A stretch of DNA of 64,000 nt from Dehalococcoidia bacterium (GTDB taxonomy: Bacteria > Chloroflexota > Dehalococcoidia > Bin125): positions 248,001-312,000 of the forward strand of contig JAJDTU010000002.1 in the NCBI GenBank assembly GCA_022826965.1, given 5' to 3'. The number at the start of each line of letters is the position of its first letter. Position 1 is the stretch's first letter. Shown here one piece after another: positions 51,465-59,822 of this stretch. The position numbers and the translations under genes were made by a program. Below the pieces are notes generated by a model. It was not told where the DNA came from. It worked only from the letters and a program-made list of their open reading frames with translations, and searched no databases.

Positions 51465-53360
51465 ATGACCGAACGAAACTACTGGCAGCGAATGCGCCGT
51501 TCACGGATGAGCCGGCGCGCGCTCCTGCGCGCCTCGGGACGGGCGGGCGTCGGCGCCGCAGGACTCGCCCTGGTGGGCTGCGGTGACGACGACGATGATG
51601 ACGACGCCGTCGCGCAGGTCCAGCAACAACAACAGCAGCAGGACCAGCCCGCAGCTCAGGCGCAGCAACAACAACAGCAGCAACAGGCCGCGCCCGCTGA
51701 GCAGCAACAACAGCAGCAAGAGCAGCAGGCGGTGGCGCAGGCGCAGCAGGCCGAGCAACAAGAGCAACAGGCCATGCAGCAGCAACAGCAGCAGCAGCAG
51801 GAAGCCGTCGACCTGTCCCGCGAAGGCGAGACCGACTGGGAGCGCACCGTCACGGTGGCCGTCCCGAACGCGGTCGGCGGTCTCGACGTGCAGGCGCCTG
51901 GCAACTACACCCTCAAGTGGAACGGTCCGCTGCACTTCGATCAGTTGTTGCAGTACGACCTCGTCACCCGCGAGATCGTGCCGCACGTGGGCAACTTCGA
52001 GTGGATCGAGGATTTCACGGCGCTGATCTGGCATGTCAATCCGGGACACGCGTGGCACGACGGCACCCCGCTGACGGCCGAGGACATCAAGTTCTCGATT
52101 GAGCGGGCTGGCGGCGAGGCCGCGTACAACGACAGCGGGACCTACGAGACCGGAATCGCCTACATCATCTCCGCGGTCAACGGCACTGCCGAAGTGATTG
52201 ACGACTCGACTCTGCGCCTGCCCGTCAATACCGATGTCACCGCTCCAGGCAGCGTCGGCACGACGATGCCGCTGGTGCCGAAGCACCGGATCGAAGAACT
52301 GGGCGACGAGGGCTACAACCGAGACGGTTTGGCCAGCGGACCATTCCAGCTCACCAACTTCGAGCCGGACATCGAAGTCCGCAGCGCGCGCAACGACAAC
52401 TATCCGATCGGCTACGAGAACCTGAACCGCAAGCATCGAGCCTGGGCGAAGGAGATCGTGCAGTCTGTGCGACCCGAGCCCGTAGCGCGCCTCGCTGCGC
52501 TCCAGGCGGGCGAGGCCGACGTGACCCCGTCGCTCGAGTGGGAGCTTGTGCAGGACTTCGTCGACGAGCCCGGTTTCGAAGTGCTGTTCGACCCCGGCTG
52601 CTGCCCGCACACGATCTTCCCGAACACCCTGGTTCCGATGTTCGAGGACGGCTCGAACGCCTACCGCGACATCCGCGTCCGCCAGGCGATGAACCACGCC
52701 GTCGACGTCGAGACGATCTACACGACGCTGGCGACCGGCCGTGAGCAGCGGGCGTACGGCATCGGCACGCGGCAGCTCGGCGGCATGCAGCCCGAGCAAT
52801 CAGGTCCGCTGACGATGGAGTACGACCCCGAGAAGGCAATGGCGCTCCTGGACGCCGCCGGTTACCCGGAGGGCTTCGAGTCCGACTTCTACGGTACGGC
52901 CGGCTTCTTCGCCTGGACCGACCAGATCGCGCTCTCGGTGCAGCAGTACCTTGATGTGGTTGGAATTCGCACCAACCTGCAGCTCGACCCGCTGCCCGAC
53001 TTCCGCGCACGCATGGCCCAGCGCGACGTGCCGGGTCTCCATTACTACTTCACGAACCAGTCGCCGGATCCGTTCCAGGTGATCAACGCCGAGGTGGCGG
53101 AAGGCGGCACGCTTTCGGTCGCTGAGTACCCGGGCTCAGGCATCCAGGAGTTGGTCGAAGCCCAGCGCTCCGAGTTCGACCCGGAGAAGCGAAAGCAGTA
53201 TCTCAACGAGCTGGCTCAGCTGATCTACACCAATGCGTCGTGGCTCTTCCTCTTCGAGACCGTCGGCACCGGCCTGATGACGGACACGCTCGAGTGGGAT
53301 ATGAAAGGCAACTCACGAGACTACGGCGGTCTCTGGGGCATTCGTCCCCTCGTGACCTAA
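51465..53360 (+). CDS. SBP8: Tat-lipoprotein substrate-binding protein with longest Gln-rich linker
   Basis: A 631-residue family-5 receptor. The leader is TERNYWQRMRRSR, SRRALLR (Arg17-18), lipobox LVGC with Cys39, then a run of seven Asp and a Gln-rich linker to about residue 117. The linker has several runs of 7-9 Gln and is the longest of the eight. The mature domain starts WERTVTVAVPNAVGGLDVQA and is divergent from the others, with an early FHxQ-like LHFDQLLQYDLVTREIVPHV, NHAVDVETIYTTLATG and a C-terminal GLWGIRPLVT. It is followed after 30 bp by its permease pair. The ligand is unknown; the genes around suggest N-acyl or carboxylated compounds. Confidence 0.93.
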   Translation: MTERNYWQRMRRSRMSRRALLRASGRAGVGAAGLALVGCGDDDDDDDAVAQVQQQQQQQDQPAAQAQQQQQQQQAAPAEQQQQQQEQQAVAQAQQAEQQEQQAMQQQQQQQQEAVDLSREGETDWERTVTVAVPNAVGGLDVQAPGNYTLKWNGPLHFDQLLQYDLVTREIVPHVGNFEWIEDFTALIWHVNPGHAWHDGTPLTAEDIKFSIERAGGEAAYNDSGTYETGIAYIISAVNGTAEVIDDSTLRLPVNTDVTAPGSVGTTMPLVPKHRIEELGDEGYNRDGLASGPFQLTNFEPDIEVRSARNDNYPIGYENLNRKHRAWAKEIVQSVRPEPVARLAALQAGEADVTPSLEWELVQDFVDEPGFEVLFDPGCCPHTIFPNTLVPMFEDGSNAYRDIRVRQAMNHAVDVETIYTTLATGREQRAYGIGTRQLGGMQPEQSGPLTMEYDPEKAMALLDAAGYPEGFESDFYGTAGFFAWTDQIALSVQQYLDVVGIRTNLQLDPLPDFRARMAQRDVPGLHYYFTNQSPDPFQVINAEVAEGGTLSVAEYPGSGIQELVEAQRSEFDPEKRKQYLNELAQLIYTNASWLFLFETVGTGLMTDTLEWDMKGNSRDYGGLWGIRPLVT

Positions 53361-53390
53361 CGTCGACCTCCCCCTGCAGGAAGGCCGGAC

Positions 53391-54329
53391 ATGGGTGCGC
53401 AGAGCATCTCGGCGATCCTCGTTTCGCGCCTCCTGCAGGGGATCCTGGTCGTGTTCCTGGTCGTCTCGATCGTGTTCCTGGTTTCGCGGCTGGCGCGCAA
53501 CCCGGTCGAGTACCTGACCACCGATGAAACGACCGCGGAGGAGAAGGAGCTACTCAAGGAGCAACTCGGTCTCAGCGGTCCGATCGGCATTCAGTACGTC
53601 AACTTCCTGATCGACGCGGTGCAGCTCGATCTGGGCAATTCGTTCATCAGCGCGCGGCCGGCCTTGAGCGAGGTCGGCAGCCGCGCATCCAAGACCTTGC
53701 AACTCGGCGCCGCGGCGCTGATCTTTTCGATGGTCCTGGGCATCCCATTGGGGATCATCGCCGCACTGAGACGAGCGACGCCCACAGATTGGCTCGCGCG
53801 TCTGCTGGCAGTGCTCGGACAAGCCACGCCCAACTTCTGGTTGGGCTTGATGCTGATCTTCTTCTTCTCGGTCCAACTCGACCTGATGCCGACGGGGGGT
53901 AGCGGCGGGATTGAACACCTCGTCTTGCCCACGATCACGCTGGGCCTGCTGTCCTCGGCCATTTCAATGCGGCTGACGCGCTCCGGCATGATTGACGTGA
54001 TGAACACCGATTTCGTCCGCACCGCGCGGGCGAAAGGACTGCGCGAGTCGACGATCATCTGGCGTCACGCCCTGCGGCATGCACTCTTGCCGGTCGCAAC
54101 CATCCTCGGTATCCAGGTCGGATACCTGATCGCGGGCACGATCATCGTGGAGCAAGTCTTCGCCTGGCCCGGCATCGGGCGGCTGATGCTGCACACGATC
54201 ACGGTGGGCGACTTCCCGGTTCTGATTGCCGCCATCCTTGTGATCTCGACCAGCATCGTCGCCGCCAACATCCTGGTCGACCTGTCCTATCCAATCATTG
54301 ACCCGCGCATCCGGGCGGGGGCTCGGTAA
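53391..54329 (+). CDS. ABC permease, DppB/OppB type (with SBP8)
   Basis: A 312-residue DppB permease: first helix LLQGILVVFLVVSIVFLVSR, then LGLSGPIGIQYVNFLID, EAA loop NTDFVRTARAKGLRESTIIW and C-terminus LVDLSYPIIDPRIRAG. It lacks the usual PGDP after helix 1, having NPVEYLTTDE instead. The start ATG is 30 bp after SBP8, the shortest SBP-permease junction in the window and the only one without a strong hairpin. Its stop overlaps the next start (TAATG). Confidence 0.95.
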   Translation: MGAQSISAILVSRLLQGILVVFLVVSIVFLVSRLARNPVEYLTTDETTAEEKELLKEQLGLSGPIGIQYVNFLIDAVQLDLGNSFISARPALSEVGSRASKTLQLGAAALIFSMVLGIPLGIIAALRRATPTDWLARLLAVLGQATPNFWLGLMLIFFFSVQLDLMPTGGSGGIEHLVLPTITLGLLSSAISMRLTRSGMIDVMNTDFVRTARAKGLRESTIIWRHALRHALLPVATILGIQVGYLIAGTIIVEQVFAWPGIGRLMLHTITVGDFPVLIAAILVISTSIVAANILVDLSYPIIDPRIRAGAR

Positions 54330-55228
54330 TGTCGATCGAGGCGGCCGCGCCGGCGGCCGACACCATCCGCCGCGGCTTCCGTATCGGCGTGTCATGGCAG
54401 CGCCTGCTGTTACTCACACCGGCGCTGATCATCCTCGGCGTCTTCCTGATCGCCGGGATCTTTGCCGACCTGTTGTCGGCGTACGACCCGGAAGAGATCG
54501 TCCTGATCCGGCGCCTCATGCCGCCCGTGCTTCAGGAAGGCGGCAGCTGGGCGCACCCGCTCGGTACCGACAACCTGGGCCGCGACATCCTCTCGCGAGT
54601 CATGCATGGCGCTCGGGTATCTCTGCTGGTCGTCGTGACGTGTATCCCCGCTTCGGCATTGATCGGGACGCTGATCGGTCTGCTCGCCGGATGGCGCGTT
54701 GGCTGGTGGGACCGACTGCTGATGCGCCTCGTGGACATGCAGCTCGCACTGCCGGCGCTCCTGTTCGCCTTGCTGATTTCCGTGGTCTTCGGCCGCAGCC
54801 TGCTCAACGTGATCGTGATCATCATCATCTTCAGTTGGTCCGGTTACGCCCGACTGGTCAGGGCCGACGTGCTCTCGCTGCGCGAGCAAGAGTTTGTCGT
54901 CGCCGCCCGGGCCAGCGGGGCCAGCGACCGGCGCATCCTCTTCCGCCACGTGTTGCCGAACATCGTCAATACGATCGTCATCATGGCCACGCTCGACGTA
55001 CCTGCGGTGATCCTGATCGAGGCCGCGCTCAGCTTCCTCAACATCGGCGTCGCGCCGGGCACTCCATCCTGGGGCGCGATGATCTCCGAAGGCCGCAACT
55101 TCATGACGATCGCCTGGTGGCCGATCTGGATGCCGGGTATCGCCATCCTGTTGGTCTCACTGACCGGCAACCTGATGGGCGACTGGTTACGTGACACGCT
55201 CGATCCACGCTTACGCAACGTTCGCTGA
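54329..55228 (+). CDS. ABC permease, DppC/OppC type (with SBP8)
   Basis: A 299-residue DppC permease: helix LLLLTPALIILGVFLIAGIF, signature HPLGTDNLGRDILSRVMHGA, EAA-type loop FVVAARASGASDRRILFRHV and C-terminus GDWLRDTLDPRLRNV. It is translationally coupled to DppB. The MLE-like enolase-family gene follows after 64 bp, on the same strand and likely in the same transcript. Confidence 0.95.
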   Translation: MSIEAAAPAADTIRRGFRIGVSWQRLLLLTPALIILGVFLIAGIFADLLSAYDPEEIVLIRRLMPPVLQEGGSWAHPLGTDNLGRDILSRVMHGARVSLLVVVTCIPASALIGTLIGLLAGWRVGWWDRLLMRLVDMQLALPALLFALLISVVFGRSLLNVIVIIIIFSWSGYARLVRADVLSLREQEFVVAARASGASDRRILFRHVLPNIVNTIVIMATLDVPAVILIEAALSFLNIGVAPGTPSWGAMISEGRNFMTIAWWPIWMPGIAILLVSLTGNLMGDWLRDTLDPRLRNVR

Positions 55229-55292
55229 CCGGCGGAAGCGCAAGCCGCGATAGCATCGAAGCGCCGCCTCGATTTGTTCAAGGAGCGCATTG

Positions 55293-56408
55293 ATGACCAG
55301 GATCACCGCCATCCGTTCGCGCATGCTGCGCATTCCGCTCGACAATCCGACCTCGTTCTCCAACCGCACCGTCTACCACCGCGACCATCCTGTGGTTGAG
55401 GTGGAGTGCGACGACGGACATGCCGGAATCGGGTTTTGCTATGCGGGCAACTCCAACGGGCAGCTCGTCACCTCGGCCATCGACAACCTGTTCGCTCCAC
55501 TGCTGATCGGCCAGGACCCCTTCCGGGTCGAGGGACTCTGGGCGGCGATGTACCAGGAATCGTTGCTGCACGGACGCGCCGGATCGACGATCCGAGCGCT
55601 GTCGATGCTGGACATCGCGCTCTGGGATCACAACGCGAAAGCGGCGGGACTGCCGCTCTACAAGCTGCTGGGCGGTTACTACGAGGACACCGTGCCGGCG
55701 TACGCATCTGGCGGCTACTACCTCGACGGCAAAGGGCACGAAGGGCTGCAGCAGGAGTTGCTGGGCTATGTCGAAATGGGTTTCGACGCGGTCAAGATCA
55801 AGGTCGGACGACTCTCGGTGCGCGAGGAAGCCTCGCGGATGCAGGCCGCCCGTGAGGCGGTCGGACCCGACGTGCACATCATGCTCGACGCCAACAATGC
55901 CTGGTCCAATCTTGAGGACGCGCTGCGCTACATGGCGGCCTACGAGCCCTCCAACCCGTACTGGATGGAAGAGCCGTTCTCGCCCGACGCGATCGGTCTG
56001 CACGCAAAGCTCGCCCAACGCACGGGCGTGCCGCTGGCAACGGGCGAGATCGAGGTCGGTCGCTGGCGCTTCAAAGACCTCATAGACCAGGACGCTGCGA
56101 TGATCCTCCAGCCCGACGCAGCTGTGCTTGGCGGAGTCACCGAATTTCGCCGGATCGCCAACACCGCCGCGTCCTACGGCGTTTCCATCTGCCCGCACTG
56201 GTTCCACGATCTCCATCGGCATCTCGTCGCGTCGTCGCCGAATGCCACCTACGTCGAGTTCTTCCCCGACGACCAGGTGCACAACTTCCGCAACGTGATC
56301 GATCGACAGACAGAGGTACGCGACGGTCGATTGGTGCTGCCCGAGACGCCAGGGCTCGGCTTCGAGTTCCTGCCCGAAGCCCTGGAGCGTTACACCGTCA
56401 GCGAATGA
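55293..56408 (+). CDS. Enolase-superfamily mandelate racemase-like enzyme
   Basis: A 371-residue enzyme of the mandelate racemase subgroup. It keeps the classical set: Lys168 and Lys170 in VKIKVG, metal ligands Asp199 (MLDANNAW), Glu226 or 227 (WMEEPF) and Glu252 (ATGEIE), and the base dyad Asp275 (QPDAAVLGG) with His302 (CPHWFHDLH). The double-Lys plus His-Asp arrangement supports racemisation or dehydration of an alpha-hydroxy acid. AGGAG lies 7 nt before ATG 55293, better than the TTG immediately upstream. It closes the SBP8 locus. It ends 4 bp from the convergent MaoC-like gene. Confidence 0.92.
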   Translation: MTRITAIRSRMLRIPLDNPTSFSNRTVYHRDHPVVEVECDDGHAGIGFCYAGNSNGQLVTSAIDNLFAPLLIGQDPFRVEGLWAAMYQESLLHGRAGSTIRALSMLDIALWDHNAKAAGLPLYKLLGGYYEDTVPAYASGGYYLDGKGHEGLQQELLGYVEMGFDAVKIKVGRLSVREEASRMQAAREAVGPDVHIMLDANNAWSNLEDALRYMAAYEPSNPYWMEEPFSPDAIGLHAKLAQRTGVPLATGEIEVGRWRFKDLIDQDAAMILQPDAAVLGGVTEFRRIANTAASYGVSICPHWFHDLHRHLVASSPNATYVEFFPDDQVHNFRNVIDRQTEVRDGRLVLPETPGLGFEFLPEALERYTVSE

Positions 56409-56412
56409 GGTC

Positions 56413-57300
56413 TCAGGACGCGACGACCACTCCATTGGCGATGGCCGATTCACCCAGGTGATTGCGCATCTCGTAGAAGACGATCTCTCGGTCGCCCTCG
56501 TCCCGAGCTTCGAGCGCGTTGACGGTGACGTCGGTACCGGGAATAATCATGCCGCGGAACTGGCCGGCGAAGCGGCGTACCCGCGTTGGGTCGCCGTCCA
56601 GACTGCGGTTGATCACCTCGCGCAGGGCGATGAGGATGTTGGCAGAGCCGTGCAGGATGATGTCGGGCAGGCCGGCCGCCAGCGCGACCTTGCGCTCGGT
56701 GTGAATCGGATTCCAGATGTCGGCGCACTCGGTGTAGACGTGGGGGGCCTGAGGGTCGATCGGGAAGGTCGTTGACCAGACGGGCTCACCGCTCTCGGTC
56801 GAGCGTTGCGGCAGCGGAGGCGCGGACGCGATCTCCGCTTCATCGCCGTCCAACTCGGCACCGCGCGTGATGCCACCGGTGTCCATGATCGCGATTGTCT
56901 CGCCCTGGCTGTCGCGGAAGGTGAAATGCTGCGCGCTGAGCACGCCGGGCTTGACCTGCTTGACCGCGACGCTCTGGCCCTGGCTGGAAATCACGTCGCC
57001 CTCGCGAGCATGGCGCTCGAACTGGACATCAACCCAGGCGTGTACGCCCCTTCTGACCAGCTCCAACGGATACTCGACATCCGGTGTGAAGCGACTGTTC
57101 CACTGCCAACTGAAGACCATGCCGGGGTGCGCGATCAGCCCCCCGGGCCGGTCGTCCTCGAAGTAGACAGGATTGAAGTCGCTGACACCACCGGCGAACG
57201 CCGTGATTGAGCGGGCGGTGACCTCAAAGGATCTGGCGATCGTGTAGCGCCCCACATCCGAGGTCATGCGCAGGTCGGGTGGCGCGGTCTCGGTGGTCAT
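56413..57300 (-). CDS. MaoC-like double hot-dog acyl dehydratase
   Basis: A 295-residue protein with two hot-dog halves. The first has GGVSDFNPVYFED (Asp41, Tyr46) like MaoC_dehydrat_N or FAS1-like dehydratases. The second has DIWNPIHTERKVALAAGLPD and ILHGSANI (His200), the hydratase-2 motif. The canonical G-D-x-N-P-x-H Asp is shifted here: Asp194 lies one residue early and Ile195 occupies the usual place. The likely reaction is reversible hydration of an enoyl-CoA or related thioester, or of a mesaconyl-type acid. Its stop end faces the enolase gene, and its ATG overlaps the nitroreductase stop (ATGA), so they are co-transcribed. Confidence 0.85.
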   Translation of the reverse strand: MTTETAPPDLRMTSDVGRYTIARSFEVTARSITAFAGGVSDFNPVYFEDDRPGGLIAHPGMVFSWQWNSRFTPDVEYPLELVRRGVHAWVDVQFERHAREGDVISSQGQSVAVKQVKPGVLSAQHFTFRDSQGETIAIMDTGGITRGAELDGDEAEIASAPPLPQRSTESGEPVWSTTFPIDPQAPHVYTECADIWNPIHTERKVALAAGLPDIILHGSANILIALREVINRSLDGDPTRVRRFAGQFRGMIIPGTDVTVNALEARDEGDREIVFYEMRNHLGESAIANGVVVAS

Positions 57301-57956
57301 ACTTTTGGCCTCTCCGGCGAATCTGACTTGTGCTCGTAGCGATCCCAGTGCAGGACCTCGTCCAGCGGGCGGCGGCGGATCGGACCGAAATTGCCGGTCG
57401 GCCAGCCGAGTGGGACCAGGACCATCGGCAGGATGTGATCGGGGAGGTTGAGCACTCTGGCTGCTTCATCGCGCTGGTCGCCGATGAACGCGAGCGTGGT
57501 CGGCACGGAGCCGACGCCGAGCGCTCTCGCGGCCAGGAGCAGGTTTTGCACCGCGCCCCAGACCTCTGTCGCCGCGCTCGAGCCGACCGCGAAGGTATCC
57601 GTCGGCTTGACCACCGTGTCGGCACAGGCGATCACGATGGCCGGCACCTCGTGCATGTGGTTCATCTGGTGCTCGACCGCGGCGAGGAACCGCTCGCGAC
57701 GACCCTGGTCGACGTGCGGGTTGGCGGCCTCGCGGTTGTTCTGGAGGTACATCGAGACGCCGCGGCGGTTGAGGTCGGCGAGTTGCTGTTTGACCTCGGG
57801 ATCACGCACCACGACCCAGTGTCGCGCCTGACGATTCGATCCGCTCGGACCCAGATGTGCCGCCTCGATCAGCTGGACCAGGACATCCTCAGGTATCGGG
57901 TCGGGCTTGTAGCGCCGCATGGCGCGGGCGCTCTGGATGACGTCAAAGAATTCCAT
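57297..57956 (-). CDS. Nitroreductase family FMN protein
   Basis: A 219-residue nitroreductase-fold flavoenzyme. The N-terminal RAMRRYKPDPIPEDVLVQLI and LGPSGSNRQARHWVVVRD form the FMN site (Arg, Ser and Asn contacts). The C-terminal GWPTGNFGPIRRRPLDEV is typical of the family. It would use NAD(P)H to reduce nitro groups, enones or quinones; some relatives dehalogenate iodotyrosine, and the substrate here is unknown. GGAGG precedes the ATG. It is the first gene of a two-gene operon with the MaoC-like dehydratase. Confidence 0.88.
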   Translation of the reverse strand: MEFFDVIQSARAMRRYKPDPIPEDVLVQLIEAAHLGPSGSNRQARHWVVVRDPEVKQQLADLNRRGVSMYLQNNREAANPHVDQGRRERFLAAVEHQMNHMHEVPAIVIACADTVVKPTDTFAVGSSAATEVWGAVQNLLLAARALGVGSVPTTLAFIGDQRDEAARVLNLPDHILPMVLVPLGWPTGNFGPIRRRPLDEVLHWDRYEHKSDSPERPKV

Positions 57957-58358
57957 CGCTGCCTCCGTTGGGCTCTCGGGCTTGTCGATCCGACTGCCGA
58001 CAATGTATGCGTCGCGGGCTTTCAGGTTTCAGCGAAAATTTTTTTCGCGGTTCGCAGACGCCGATCTCCAGCAATAGCCTGGGGATCGCGCGATTTGGCT
58101 TTCAGGTTTTTTCAGCTTTCTTCGGTTGAGTTGGTTCGGTCTCGTGCGGTCCTGCACGAACGCGGACGAATCCGCGAGACGCATGGAGGGCGCGTTGGAG
58201 GGCGGTCGGCCAGTTCTGAGCGCTGGTTCCCGGGCGATCACCTCGAGCCGGTCGACCATCGGGCTGTCCTCTCGATGCGGAACAATCTGTTGCATCGCCA
58301 TCTTACATGAACATGAGTTCTTATCAAGTCTCCGAGCACGAGATCTGTTGTGTGGGCG
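57957..58358. other. 402-bp gene-free region with A/T-rich repeats
   Basis: No credible gene is present; two short overlapping frames on opposite strands have no recognisable features. It contains a GGCTTTCAGGTTT-type direct repeat at about 58017-58033 and 58097-58116. Next to the first copy is the A/T hairpin GCGAAAA-TTT-TTTTCGC (58032-58048). The nitroreductase promoter candidate lies at its left end. It may be a regulatory region or contain a small RNA; nothing more can be said. Confidence 0.45.
58004..58032 (-). promoter_or_regulatory. Possible promoter of the nitroreductase/MaoC operon (CTGAAA-17-CATACA)
   Basis: On the minus strand CTGAAA (58032-58027) and CATACA (58009-58004) are separated by 17 bp, one mismatch per box from the SBP6/SBP7 promoters. 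The -10 is 47 nt from the ATG at 57956. Confidence 0.5.
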
Positions 58359-58781
58359 CTAGTCGCCGTATGAGATCAGTTCAACCAGGTTGCCGTCGGG
58401 ATCACGGGTGTAGACGCTGATTCCCTCAGCTGTGCCGGTGGCCCTCCCGCCAATGCGCGAACCGGGACCTTCGATCACGTCGCATCCGGCGGCCTCAATC
58501 GCGGCCGCCGCTGACTCGGGCGTGCCGTCCCAGACGAAGCAGAAGTCGCCGCAGCCCGGCTCGGCCGTTGGTCCGCGCAAGGCGAACTCGGGATTCTGCC
58601 AGAGCTTCGGGTCATGGACATTGATCTTCTGGTCGCCGCAAGCGATGGCGAAGGCTGGGAAGTCTCCGGCGCGCCACTCCGCTTCGTGCAGGATGGTGAA
58701 TCCCAGCGCGCGATAGAACTGCATCAGCGCCTCGGGATCACCAGCCGGGATTGCGACGTGGTCCATTCCTGTCACTGCCAT
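58359..58781 (-). CDS. VOC (glyoxalase/dioxygenase fold) protein
   Basis: A 140-residue vicinal-oxygen-chelate protein. The first beta-alpha-beta-beta-beta module begins GMDHVAIPAGDPEALMQFYR with His8 as first metal ligand, and the second carries DFCFVWDGTPESAAAAIEAAG. The C-terminal VYTRDPDGNLVELISYGD supplies the Glu ligand, as in glyoxalase I and ring-cleavage dioxygenases. The start at 58781 follows GGGAAGGG and matches the fold; an in-frame extension upstream lacks homology. The specific reaction is unknown. Confidence 0.88.
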   Translation of the reverse strand: MAVTGMDHVAIPAGDPEALMQFYRALGFTILHEAEWRAGDFPAFAIACGDQKINVHDPKLWQNPEFALRGPTAEPGCGDFCFVWDGTPESAAAAIEAAGCDVIEGPGSRIGGRATGTAEGISVYTRDPDGNLVELISYGD

Positions 58782-58902
58782 CGTGGACCCTTCCCAACGA
58801 CGCTCGTGTTGCTCCGCTGAGCGAAGACTAACCGCATCCGCTGTTATCCTTTCGTCGCCTGCAGGCTGTTTCCCAACCACTTGAGCAATCTCAGGAGCAA
58901 CC

Positions 58903-59793
58903 ATGCCCGACATCTCCGCAGAGGACACGTTCCCGCGCAAGCGTCTGACCATCGGCGAGACCACGATGGCCTATGTCGACGAGGGCGATCCCGACGGTGA
59001 CCCGATTATCTTCCTGCACGGCAACCCGACTTCGTCGTACCTGTGGCGCAACATCATGCCGCACGTGTTCGAGTCGGGACGTTGCCTGGCGCCGGACCTG
59101 ATCGGCATGGGCGTCTCGGGCTCGTCGCCGTCGGGCTCTTACCGTTTCGTGGACCACGCGGGATGGCTTGACGCCTGGATCGACGGGATGGACCTCGGCG
59201 ACAACCTGACATTCGTGATCCACGACTGGGGCTCGGCACTCGGCTTCCATTGGGCCAACCGCCATCGCGACCGCGTTAAGGGACTGGTTTACATGGAGGC
59301 GATCGTCCGTCCTGTCACCTGGGATGAGTGGCCCGAGGCGGCGGCCCGGATTTTCCAGGGCATGCGCTCGGAAGCGGGCGAGTCGATGGTGCTGGAGAAG
59401 AACGTCTTCGTCGAGCGGATTCTGCCGGGCAGCGTCCTTCGCGGTCTGACCGAGGCAGAGATGGAGGTCTATCGGCTGCCGTACCGCGAGGAAGGTGAGT
59501 CACGCCGACCCACACTGACGTGGCCGCGCGAGATCCCGATCAGTGGCGAACCGGCTGACGTGGTAGAGATCGTGCAGGGCTACGCCGATTTCCTCGCGTC
59601 TCACGATTCGGCGCATATCTCCAAACTGCTGATCAACGCCGAACCGGGCGCGATCCTCAACGGCGCTCAGCTCGAGTTCTGCCGCAGCTGGCCCAACCAG
59701 TCCGAGGTCACGGTCGCAGGAAACCATTTCGTCCAGGAAGACTCACCGCACGAGATTGGTGCAGCGATCCGGGACTGGTACGCCGCCATCTGA
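58903..59793 (+). CDS. Haloalkane dehalogenase (LinB/DhaA-like, HLD-II type)
   Basis: A 296-residue alpha/beta hydrolase that replaces a carbon-bound halogen with hydroxyl. The residues match LinB at the same or nearly the same numbers: nucleophile Asp108 with Trp109 ([11 protein letters not shown]), halide-binding Asn41 in [12 protein letters not shown], catalytic acid Glu132 (YMEAIVRP) and base His275 ([11 protein letters not shown]). This set of nucleophile, Trp-Asn halide site and Glu after strand 6 defines HLD subfamily II. AGGAG precedes the ATG. It follows a 121-bp divergent region with the VOC gene. Activity is confidently predicted; natural substrates are unknown. Confidence 0.93.
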   Translation: MPDISAEDTFPRKRLTIGETTMAYVDEGDPDGDPIIFLHGNPTSSYLWRNIMPHVFESGRCLAPDLIGMGVSGSSPSGSYRFVDHAGWLDAWIDGMDLGDNLTFVIHDWGSALGFHWANRHRDRVKGLVYMEAIVRPVTWDEWPEAAARIFQGMRSEAGESMVLEKNVFVERILPGSVLRGLTEAEMEVYRLPYREEGESRRPTLTWPREIPISGEPADVVEIVQGYADFLASHDSAHISKLLINAEPGAILNGAQLEFCRSWPNQSEVTVAGNHFVQEDSPHEIGAAIRDWYAAI

Positions 59794-59822
59794 TACCGAG
59801 CAGGTAGCTAGGACACGAGCCG

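Noticed and set aside
58029-58362. Two short frames on opposite strands in the nitroreductase-VOC gap
   Set aside because: They overlap each other and show no hydrophobic or domain pattern; neither has a convincing ribosome site.
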